From JALZHR01 sp036389695 (GTDB lineage: Bacteria; Acidobacteriota; Blastocatellia; Pyrinomonadales; Pyrinomonadaceae): a DNA stretch of 18,708 nucleotides. The notes beneath the pieces are model-generated. The model had not been told where the DNA came from, made no database searches, and saw nothing but the letters and a program-made list of their open reading frames with translations. The position numbers and the translations under genes are program-made. The stretch spans positions 1 through 18,708 of the forward strand of contig DASVWG010000529.1 of assembly GCA_036389695.1 (NCBI GenBank), given 5' to 3'. Positions 1 through 5,505 of the stretch are shown in pieces; position 1 is the stretch's first letter; each line of letters begins with the position of its first letter.

Positions 1-553
1 TTCCGATTTGACTATAAAGGCGGTCGGTTTGAACCGGACGCGCCGCGCCGTCGTCGATGTTTTAAAATCGTTCGGCGCAAACGTCCGAATCTTAAACGAG
101 AAAGAAATTTGCAATGAGCCAATCGGCGATTTGCGCGTTTCGGGCGGCAAAAATTTACCAGTTAAAACCGCTTCAAACGTCATTCGCGGCGAAATTATCG
201 CCAATTTGATTGACGAAATTCCGATTCTCGCCGTTTTCGGAACGCAAGTTGAAAATGGTCTGGAAATCCGCGACGCCGCCGAATTGCGCGTCAAAGAATC
301 GGACAGAATCGCGACGGTCGTCGAAAACTTAAGGCGAATGAACGCGAGCGTCGAAGAATTTCCCGACGGCTTTCGCGTCGAAAAATCCGCTTTGCAAGGC
401 GCGCGCGTCGATTCGTTCGGCGACCACCGCATCGCGATGGCTTTCGCCGTCGCCGGACTTCTGGCGACGGGCGAAACCGAAATTGCAGGCGCGGAAGCGG
501 CGGGCGTTTCGTTTCCCGAATTTTTCCGAACACTCGAAAGTGTGACAGAATAA
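1..553 (+). CDS. aroA: 3-phosphoshikimate 1-carboxyvinyltransferase (EPSP synthase), C-terminal part
   Basis: The gene is cut by the left edge of the window; the open frame starts at base 2 and ends with TAA at 551-553. About 183 C-terminal residues of a protein usually near 430 residues are present. EPSP synthase transfers enolpyruvyl from PEP to shikimate-3-phosphate, the sixth step of the cytoplasmic shikimate pathway. Visible family motifs, in order, are VGLNRTRR, EPIGDLRV, the RVKESDRIA block, DSFGDHRIAMAF (the late GDHRxAM signature) and the C-terminal VSFPEFFRTL. aroK follows 82 bp downstream on the same strand, which supports a shikimate-pathway operon, although a large palindrome lies between them. 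Identity is very secure. The missing N-terminal half means the enzyme class (glyphosate sensitivity) cannot be judged. Confidence 0.96.
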   Translation, partial: SDLTIKAVGLNRTRRAVVDVLKSFGANVRILNEKEICNEPIGDLRVSGGKNLPVKTASNVIRGEIIANLIDEIPILAVFGTQVENGLEIRDAAELRVKESDRIATVVENLRRMNASVEEFPDGFRVEKSALQGARVDSFGDHRIAMAFAVAGLLATGETEIAGAEAAGVSFPEFFRTLESVTE

Positions 554-560
554 ACGCGAA

Positions 561-631
561 ACGATGAACGATGAACGATGAATTAAGAAATTGCAATTCA
601 TCGTTCATCGTTCATCATTCATCGTTTTTTT
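561..631. repeat. Heptamer-based inverted repeat with T-run (possible terminator)
   Basis: The left arm at 561-584 is three copies of the 7-bp unit ATGAACG (circularly permuted) ending in AATT. The right arm at 595-618 is its reverse complement with a single mismatch over 24 bp, and the loop is 10 nt. A further half-unit and seven Ts (625-631) follow. The shape fits a strong Rho-independent terminator or attenuator, but the internal 7-bp periodicity is better explained by a short tandemly repeated element. It fills almost all of the aroA-aroK gap and ends 5 bp before the aroK start codon. Confidence 0.85.
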
Positions 632-635
632 ACTG

Positions 636-1148
636 ATGAATAACGAAAAGCGCATTGTTTTAACGGGTTTTATGGGCGTCGGCAAATCGACCGTCGCCAA
701 GTGCCTCGCTTATCTTTTGCAATGCGAAAAGCTCGACCTCGATAAATTTATCGAAGAGAACGAGCGGCGCTCGGTCGTGGAGATTATCGAAGCGGACGGC
801 GAAGCGCGTTTTCGCGAAATCGAGAGCGAAGGCTTGCGGAAAATTTTGACCGAGACCGAGGCGCGCGTTATCGCGCTCGGCGGCGGAAGCTGGATTACGG
901 CGCGGAACCGCGAGCTTATCAAGGCGCACCGATGCACGACCGTCTGGCTCGAATCGACGTTTGAACATTGCTGGCGCAATATTTCCTGCTCGAAACAGGC
1001 GCGCCCGCTGGCGAAAGACAAAAAACTGGCGGAAAAGCTTTTTAACGAGCGGCAAAAAATTTATTGTCTGGCGGATTGGCATTTTATTGTCGAGCCGCAA
1101 CTGACGTCGTTTGACATCGCCAAACGCATTGCCGAAGAAATATTTTGA
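636..1148 (+). CDS. aroK: Shikimate kinase
   Basis: A 170-residue protein, the normal length for monofunctional shikimate kinase, which phosphorylates shikimate with ATP in the cytoplasm. Visible motifs are Walker A GFMGVGKST at residues 11-19, the shikimate-binding acidic pair DLD at 34-36, the FRE segment near 59-61, the GGG substrate-binding loop at 82-84 (ALGGGSW), the lid arginine in ARPLAK and the adenine-binding RQKIYCLAD end. The frame is open further upstream to a TTG at 591, but that extension only translates the palindrome, so ATG 636 is chosen because homologues begin a few residues before the Walker A strand. No Shine-Dalgarno sequence precedes it; the codon sits directly behind the hairpin and T-run. 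It probably belongs with aroA in one pathway operon, but the hairpin could uncouple their expression. Confidence 0.95.
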   Translation: MNNEKRIVLTGFMGVGKSTVAKCLAYLLQCEKLDLDKFIEENERRSVVEIIEADGEARFREIESEGLRKILTETEARVIALGGGSWITARNRELIKAHRCTTVWLESTFEHCWRNISCSKQARPLAKDKKLAEKLFNERQKIYCLADWHFIVEPQLTSFDIAKRIAEEIF

Positions 1149-1156
1149 TAATTTAT

Positions 1157-1185
1157 TTGAAAATCTGTTAAGTTGTATCTACATT
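1157..1185 (+). promoter_or_regulatory. Candidate sigma-70 promoter for the BON lipoprotein gene
   Basis: TTGAAA (1157-1162) and TACATT (1180-1185) are spaced 17 bp apart, matching 5 of 6 and 4 of 6 consensus bases. Transcription would start near 1192 and leave an untranslated leader of about 145 nt. This is a by-eye match in AT-rich DNA and could be chance. Confidence 0.3.
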
Positions 1186-1235
1186 AAGAAAATTATACGA
1201 TTAATTTTCGTGGAAACTTACGTTGTCGCGGCGAG

Positions 1236-1293
1236 GGCGCGGCGGAAAAGCGTTGAGGCTTTGTGGAAACGCTTTTCGGCTGACGGAAGCGCC
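1236..1293 (+). other. Structured leader upstream of BON lipoprotein gene
   Basis: Within the 188-bp gap before the next gene, 9-bp arms AAAAGCGTT (1246-1254) and AACGCTTTT (1268-1276) are enclosed by an outer pair GGCGC (1236-1240) and GCGCC (1289-1293). The nested stems would form in the leader RNA. No known riboswitch consensus was recognised and no U-run follows the stem, so it does not look like a simple terminator. Confidence 0.4.
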
Positions 1294-1336
1294 GGGACTT
1301 GAAAAATTAGATTACAAGGAATTTCAGGAGGAATAA

Positions 1337-1687
1337 ATGAAATTTAAAATTTTAGCTGTTTTCGGTTTAGCGGCGGTTCTTTTTATCGGAGCGTGCGGCG
1401 GAAACAAAGACAATACAAATCTGAACACAAATGCCGGCAGAGCCGCGACGCCGACGCCGACGGCGGTAGTCGTAACCAACGAAGCGGCAAACATCAGCAC
1501 GGGCGACAAAACAAAAGTCGAAACTGCTCTGAAGGCTAAAGGATTCACCAATGTCACGGTTGATATGACGACCACTCCGCCGACGCTGCGCGGCTCGGTC
1601 GCGAAAAATAAAATGGCGGAAGCCGTTCAAACCGCACAGGAAGCCGCCGGAAAACCGTTTAAGAATGAATTAACCGAAGCAAAATAA
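1337..1687 (+). CDS. BON-domain lipoprotein
   Basis: A 116-residue exported lipoprotein. Residues 1-19 form a lipoprotein signal peptide with a hydrophobic core and lipobox IGAC, placing the lipidated cysteine at residue 20. A low-complexity Asn/Thr/Pro stretch (about 22-48) tethers the globular part. Residues about 54-105 resemble a BON domain: a helix ending in ALKAKGFTNVTVD, then a beta segment TLRGSV, the usual spot for the conserved glycine. BON domains bind or sit near membranes and envelope components; no enzymatic role is expected. A perfect AGGAGG at 1326-1331, 5 bp before ATG, fixes the start and suggests good translation. The next gene begins 20 bp downstream, also with a strong ribosome-binding site, so the two are probably co-transcribed. 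The specific ligand or partner is unknown. Confidence 0.8.
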   Translation: MKFKILAVFGLAAVLFIGACGGNKDNTNLNTNAGRAATPTPTAVVVTNEAANISTGDKTKVETALKAKGFTNVTVDMTTTPPTLRGSVAKNKMAEAVQTAQEAAGKPFKNELTEAK

Positions 1688-1707
1688 TCAAGGGAGGAAA
1701 ATAAATT

Positions 1708-2079
1708 ATGTCTATACAGGAGAAATATCAATCGTTGATTGACCTGGCAAACAGCTCGGGCATTTCCAATTTAAGTGTCACCGAAGGCGAAGGATTTATC
1801 CAAATCGAAGGCGCCGCGCCGAGCGCCGAAGCAAAACAGGCTTTGTGGGACGAATACAATCGCATCGACCCGGATTATCGTTCGGGCGACCTCGTGCTGA
1901 ACGTCACCGCGCCGGAGGCTTCAAAGCTCACGCACACGGTTCAATCGGGCGACAATCTGTCTAAAATCGGCGAGCATTACGGCATCAGCTGGCAGAAAAT
2001 ATTTGATGCCAACCGCGACAAGCTCGACGACCCGGACAAAATCTTTCCCGGTCAGGAACTGTCGATTCCGCAGGAGTAG
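1708..2079 (+). CDS. BON/LysM protein, Kbp (YgaU)-like
   Basis: A 123-residue protein without a signal peptide. The N-terminal ~70 residues have a divergent BON-like pattern (ISNLSVTEGEGFIQIEGAAP, then a helix). Residues about 75-121 are a LysM domain starting HTVQSGDNLSKIGEHYGIS and ending DPDKIFPGQELSIP. The order and the C-terminal end closely resemble Escherichia coli Kbp (formerly YgaU), a cytoplasmic potassium-binding BON-LysM protein. The final 'DKI-PGQ-L-IP' segment is nearly the same as I remember it. Whether this protein binds potassium cannot be read from sequence. The ribosome-binding site GGGAGG lies at 1692-1697. It follows a BON lipoprotein by 20 bp, pairing an envelope-anchored and an apparently cytoplasmic BON protein. 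LysM alone would also fit peptidoglycan binding, but no export signal is present. Confidence 0.82.
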   Translation: MSIQEKYQSLIDLANSSGISNLSVTEGEGFIQIEGAAPSAEAKQALWDEYNRIDPDYRSGDLVLNVTAPEASKLTHTVQSGDNLSKIGEHYGISWQKIFDANRDKLDDPDKIFPGQELSIPQE

Positions 2080-2098
2080 AAAAAACTTATTGCTTTTG

Positions 2099-2158
2099 CC
2101 AAAGCGCTTTGATATTGTTTGCATCTAGCAGGCAAACCAAAGCGCTTTCCCTTTTTCT
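2099..2158. promoter_or_regulatory. Duplicated palindromic 12-mer: terminator hairpin or paired operator
   Basis: CCAAAGCGCTTT occurs at 2099-2110 and again at 2137-2148, 38 bp apart. The core AAAGCGCTTT is itself palindromic, so the copies can also pair with each other. Between them GTTTGC (2117-2122) and GCAAAC (2132-2137) form an inner stem. A CCCTTTTT tail follows at 2149-2155. This is consistent with a terminator for the Kbp-like gene. The AAAGCGCTTT core also resembles operators of LacI/CcpA-type repressors, so two regulator sites ahead of the next gene are an alternative. Confidence 0.55.
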
Positions 2159-2179
2159 ACAGACAAAAAAGGAGTTTTT

Positions 2180-2866
2180 ATGAGATTCGCAGCTCGAATA
2201 TTCGTTTTCGCTCTCCTGTGTTCTTCGTTTGCTTTCGGTCAGGAACTGACGCGCGAACAGAAATTGCAAAAAATCAACGATTTAAACAATCAAAGCAGAC
2301 AATTGGAACAGGATTTTCTTTTGCCCGGCGCGAAGGATTTGAAACAGGCTGAAAAGGAAGGCTTCAGCGTTTTCAGAATTCTGCCGCGCGAAAAATACGA
2401 CCGTAAACTGTCGATTCAGGGCGGCGGCTCTTATTATTCGTTTACGACCAAATCGCACGATTACCAGAAAATCGCGCAAATCGGTCTGGAACAAAATAAT
2501 TTAAAAGTCGGCTTTGCGGGCGCGGATTACGGCTTTATCGCCGATTTGGGCGAAACGCCGCTTGCCGCCGTGACCAGAGAAACCGGCGAAGTAAATTTTC
2601 TGATTAATTACAAACCGCCGACAGTCGAGCCGGAAGTCAGAATCGAACAGCGCAAAGCGCAGAATTACGAAGCGGGCGGCTTTTCATACAAAAGTCATAT
2701 TCCGGCGCTGGTCGGGCATTCTTACGTTTTGCGGGCAATCAGTTTTGGCGACGCCGATGTGGTCGTCGCTTTTAAAGTGCAGCGCAAAGATGCGGACGGA
2801 AGCCTGATAATCTTCTGGAAATTAATAGAAAATTTTGAAAAACCGCTTTTAGCCAGAGCGGAGTAA
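2180..2866 (+). CDS. Secreted protein of unknown function
   Basis: A 228-residue protein with a clear cleavable signal peptide (residues 1 to about 20: basic MRFAAR, hydrophobic core, cleavage after AFG before QELT). The mature protein starts with a charged helical stretch (about 22-62, EQKLQKINDLNNQSRQLEQD) and continues as an apparently beta-rich domain. Recognisable segments are LSIQGGGSYYSFTTKSHDYQ and, near the C-terminus, GHSYVLRAISFGDADVVVAF followed by a charged strand. I do not recognise the family. GGAG at 2171-2174, 5 bp upstream, supports ATG 2180. It lies in a convergent arrangement with the minus-strand M56 gene, separated by a long palindrome that probably ends transcription of both. 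Cysteines occur only in the signal peptide, so no disulfides are expected in the mature protein. Confidence 0.8.
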   Translation: MRFAARIFVFALLCSSFAFGQELTREQKLQKINDLNNQSRQLEQDFLLPGAKDLKQAEKEGFSVFRILPREKYDRKLSIQGGGSYYSFTTKSHDYQKIAQIGLEQNNLKVGFAGADYGFIADLGETPLAAVTRETGEVNFLINYKPPTVEPEVRIEQRKAQNYEAGGFSYKSHIPALVGHSYVLRAISFGDADVVVAFKVQRKDADGSLIIFWKLIENFEKPLLARAE

Positions 2867-2871
2867 AAAAT

Positions 2872-2962
2872 AGGCAGAAACGCGACAGTCATGGAGCGTG
2901 TCAAAGTTTAGCCATTGAACTGCTAATCCTAAACACGCTCCATAACTGTCGCGTTTCTGCCT
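2872..2962. repeat. 30-bp near-perfect inverted repeat at a convergent gene junction
   Basis: The arms 2872-2901 and 2933-2962 are reverse complements at 29 of 30 positions, with a 31-nt loop. The outer end reads AGGCAGAA, the same outer 8 bp as the palindrome at 7812-7888. It lies between two converging genes, 5 bp after one stop codon and 11 bp before the other, so it can act as a bidirectional terminator. The arm length well beyond what termination needs suggests a mobile or amplified palindromic element. Confidence 0.85.
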
Positions 2963-2973
2963 TTATTGAAGCT

Positions 2974-5004
2974 TTATTTTGTTTTCCCCTTGTTTTCGTT
3001 CCAAATCTTCTGCACGTTGGCGTCAATTTCCGGCTCGTCGAGCAGTTTTTTGCCTTTCGCCATCTGCCAGCGTTCAAACCACGAAATGCCCGCTTTGCCG
3101 TGGAAGTTTTCTTCTGTTCGGTAGGCTTCGTCCGCTAAGGCTTCTTCCATCGAAACGAATTTATAGCCGCGTTTTTCAATCATTCCGAAAAGCTCGTCAG
3201 CCGAATCGGTGACGAGACGGCTCGGCGTCAGAACCATCGTCTGACTGATGTCGCGCCCGAACATTTCCTGCGAATACGCTTCGTAATGGTCGAACATTTT
3301 CGTCATATAACCGAGAAACGCCTCGCGGACTTCGCGCATCGTGTTGACGTCGTTGTCGTTGCGCGCCATATCGTAAGCGTAGGAATACATCCATTCCTGA
3401 TTGTCAAACGTGTATTTGACCGAGCTTAAACCGCGCGCTTGCAGCCACGCTTCGAAACGTTTGTGGTCTTCCGCCGTTTTGCCCGTGTTCAGGAAAGGAT
3501 AGCTGAAATAGCGGAGCGGCAGATTTTTTTCCGCCAGAATTTTTTTCGTGACCGCCTCGTTTTTCTCGACGCGGGCGACGTATTCGTCATACGGCGTGTC
3601 GTAAAACCATGTGTGAGTAAAGCTGCCGATGCCGATTTCAAAACCGGCGTCGCGCCACAGGCGGACGATGTTTGCCCGCACCGGATAAAGCTTTTCGCCG
3701 TCGGAAATCTGCGCGCCGTTGACGAAGCCGATTGCCGGAACCTTGTGCGATTTTAGTTTTTCAATCAAAAGCCGCGCGGTCGCGTCCGAATCCTTCGGCG
3801 CGTTGGCGGTGCGGTCAACCGGCGGAATCGAAACGAAGCCGATTGCCAGCTTGCGACTTTTCGCCGTTTTCGTCTGGGCATTGACAAATGCCGGTTGATT
3901 AAACGAAAATACAGCCAGGATAAATGCCGAGATAAGCAGTAAAGCCAAACCAGCCGACCAAGCAGAATTGGCTTTCGAGCGCGTCTCGGTATTTTTTTGT
4001 AAGATTTTTGTGATTCTCTGCATTAAATTACCTCCGTTTGCCGCCGTCGTAAGCGGCGACAATTTTTGATTCGTCAAAAGACGAATTTCCTCAAGATTTG
4101 CCAGCGCGCTGGCGTAAACGATGTGCGAATTTTCCAGTATTTTGATAACCGCGGCGTCCGTCGCAAACTCGCGCTCACGGCGGATGACCGTCGAAATCCA
4201 CCACACGCACGGGTGATAGAAAAATAAAACTTCCACAAGGCTCTGCGCGAAATTGACGAGCGCGTCGCGGCGGCGAATGTGAACCAGCTCGTGCGCGAGA
4301 ACGGTTTCCAGCTCTCTCGGCGTTATCTGCAAAAAGACGCTCGCCGGAACGAGAATGACGGGTTTGAGCCAGCCGATGACCACCGGCGTCCGAATCAGAT
4401 TCGACTGCAAAAATTCGACGCCTTTGTTAATTTCCAGCTTTTCGCAAAGCGCCGCAAATCTTTCCTGCCAAACGGGTTCGGGCGCGGAAATCTCGCGCGT
4501 TTTGTAAAGATGCAATTGCCAGACGCCGCCGGTTAAGCGGAGCGCGAAAAACGCCACGCCGAAAAACCACAAGCCGACGACCAGAGGCAGAACGTCCGCC
4601 AGGTTTTTATCGAAAAAGTTTTGCAGCGTCTCGATTGACGCGAAAACGTTTTTCCCGTTTGCGTCCGCCTGCGTAGTTTCCGCTTTTGTAGACAGCGGCA
4701 GATTTTCTTTCGGCTGAAAACGCGGGTTAAACTGCGCCGCGTCCGGCTCGCTGAAAGCTTCCCGGCGAAAGAAATTAGACGACGAATTTCCGTTCAAGCC
4801 GACAAAAGTTATGACTGGCAAAACCAGCGCCAGCGCGAGCGCGAAAACCGAAACGAGATAACGCGCGTTTGCCGACAATTTTTGTCCGGCGCGCAAAACC
4901 AGAAACAGAATCAGCGCCGCGAGCAGAATTTGCCAGACGGAATGAAGCAGAGTCCAGCCGAGATTTTCGATGAGCTTCGAGTTGGTTAAAATTTCCGGGT
5001 TCAT
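2974..5004 (-). CDS. BlaR1/MecR1-type M56 peptidase fused to a degenerate polysaccharide-deacetylase-like domain
   Basis: A 676-residue integral membrane protein. The N-terminal part is an M56 (BlaR1/MecR1) module. Hydrophobic segments lie near residues 12-33, 40-60 and about 140-165. The zinc motif HELVH is at 238-242 with a downstream glutamate at 279 (REREFATDAA). A fourth segment at 347-368 leads out of the membrane. From about 386 the protein follows the NodB/CE4 deacetylase plan, but the metal and catalytic motifs are altered: FVSIPPV (390-396) replaces the TFDDGP-type motif, GSFTHTW (460-466) the NHTxxSH-type motif, and RYFSYPF (498-504) the RxPY-type motif. LTP around 592-594 sits where LLHAN is expected. 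The domain is therefore probably a non-catalytic sensor. ATG 5004 is chosen because it overlaps the BlaI stop codon (ATGA) and begins the first membrane helix; a longer in-frame opening upstream only overlaps BlaI. It likely senses an envelope signal and cleaves or inactivates BlaI. Confidence 0.85.
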   Translation of the reverse strand: MNPEILTNSKLIENLGWTLLHSVWQILLAALILFLVLRAGQKLSANARYLVSVFALALALVLPVITFVGLNGNSSSNFFRREAFSEPDAAQFNPRFQPKENLPLSTKAETTQADANGKNVFASIETLQNFFDKNLADVLPLVVGLWFFGVAFFALRLTGGVWQLHLYKTREISAPEPVWQERFAALCEKLEINKGVEFLQSNLIRTPVVIGWLKPVILVPASVFLQITPRELETVLAHELVHIRRRDALVNFAQSLVEVLFFYHPCVWWISTVIRREREFATDAAVIKILENSHIVYASALANLEEIRLLTNQKLSPLTTAANGGNLMQRITKILQKNTETRSKANSAWSAGLALLLISAFILAVFSFNQPAFVNAQTKTAKSRKLAIGFVSIPPVDRTANAPKDSDATARLLIEKLKSHKVPAIGFVNGAQISDGEKLYPVRANIVRLWRDAGFEIGIGSFTHTWFYDTPYDEYVARVEKNEAVTKKILAEKNLPLRYFSYPFLNTGKTAEDHKRFEAWLQARGLSSVKYTFDNQEWMYSYAYDMARNDNDVNTMREVREAFLGYMTKMFDHYEAYSQEMFGRDISQTMVLTPSRLVTDSADELFGMIEKRGYKFVSMEEALADEAYRTEENFHGKAGISWFERWQMAKGKKLLDEPEIDANVQKIWNENKGKTK

Positions 5005-5384
5005 TTGTTTTTCTTTTCCGCCTCCGTGATTAATTTGCGAATTTCCGTCAGTTCTTCCTTGCTCGCCGGTTTGGTTTCCAGAACGTGCTGGACGAGCCGT
5101 AAAGCCGAGCCGCGAAACGCTTTTTCCAGCAAATCCGAGACGAGATTTTTCTGCGTTTCGTCCTGCGACTGCCGCGCGCGGTAAACGTGCGCTTTGCTCG
5201 AATCGTCGCGCTCGACCAAGCCTTTTTCGTGCATAATCTGCATCGTTTTCAAAACGGTCGTGTAAATCGTCGGTTTGCGCTCGCTGACGATTTCGTGAAT
5301 TTCTCTGACGGTCGCTTGCCCGCGTTCCCACAAAAGGTCGAGAATTTCCAGTTCGGCTGTTGTCGGTTGATTCGATTTTTTCAT
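5001..5384 (-). CDS. BlaI/MecI/CopY-family transcriptional repressor
   Basis: A 127-residue protein of normal length for BlaI/MecI. The N-terminal winged helix (residues about 6-75) shows TTAELEILDLLWERGQATVR, then PTIYTTVLKTMQIMHEKGLV, the recognition helix and wing entry typical of the family. The C-terminal half (about 85-127) is the helical dimerisation arm, with conserved LVSDLLEKAF and KEELTEIRKLI. In BlaR1 systems such a repressor binds operators of its own operon until the membrane peptidase triggers its cleavage. The stop codon overlaps the M56 start by four bases (ATGA), so translation is coupled. A strong promoter with an inverted repeat over its -10 box lies 36 bp upstream, as expected for autorepression. 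No clear Shine-Dalgarno precedes the ATG. The gene is divergent from nadB. Confidence 0.93.
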   Translation of the reverse strand: MKKSNQPTTAELEILDLLWERGQATVREIHEIVSERKPTIYTTVLKTMQIMHEKGLVERDDSSKAHVYRARQSQDETQKNLVSDLLEKAFRGSALRLVQHVLETKPASKEELTEIRKLITEAEKKNK

Positions 5385-5405
5385 TGACGTTTACGTTACC
5401 AAGAA

Positions 5406-5430
5406 TTTCGTATTTAGACTTTATACGAAA
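5406..5430. promoter_or_regulatory. Candidate BlaI operator
   Basis: TTTCGTAT (5406-5413) and ATACGAAA (5423-5430) form a perfect 8-bp inverted repeat with a 9-bp centre. It overlaps the -10 box of the repressor promoter. BlaI-type dimers bind dyads of this general size over promoters, so it is the natural candidate for autorepression. It differs from the staphylococcal TACA/TGTA operator core. Confidence 0.6.
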
Positions 5431-5447
5431 CTCTTCGTAGATGTCAA
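5420..5447 (-). promoter_or_regulatory. Sigma-70 promoter of the BlaI-M56 operon
   Basis: On the minus strand TTGACA (5442-5447) is a perfect -35 box, followed after 16 bp by TATAAA (5420-5425), a 5-of-6 match to the -10 box. Transcription would start near 5413, about 29 nt before the repressor start codon. This is the best promoter match in the window. Confidence 0.75.
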
Positions 5448-5470
5448 GAGGAAATTTTCATAAACTCAAT

Positions 5471-5499
5471 TTGGCTTTGAATTCAGGTCTTGTTAAATT
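5471..5499 (+). promoter_or_regulatory. Candidate nadB promoter giving a leaderless or near-leaderless mRNA
   Basis: TTGGCT (5471-5476) and TAAATT (5494-5499) are 17 bp apart. The ATG of nadB is at 5506, 7 bp after the -10 box, and no Shine-Dalgarno sequence is present. If this promoter is used, the transcript would begin at or next to the start codon. The match to consensus is only moderate. Confidence 0.35.
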
Positions 5500-5505
5500 T
5501 TCTAT

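Noticed and set aside
591..635. Longer aroK reading from TTG 591
   Set aside because: The extra 15 residues only translate the heptamer palindrome, and homologues start just before the Walker A strand; ATG 636 fits.
1111..1302. 63-codon open frame after aroK
   Set aside because: It overlaps the aroK end in another frame, has no ribosome-binding site, and translates the structured leader; no family resemblance.
5005..5331. Upstream extension of the M56 peptidase frame
   Set aside because: It lies inside the BlaI gene in another frame and is Arg-rich shadow sequence; the ATGA overlap and membrane-helix start point to 5004.
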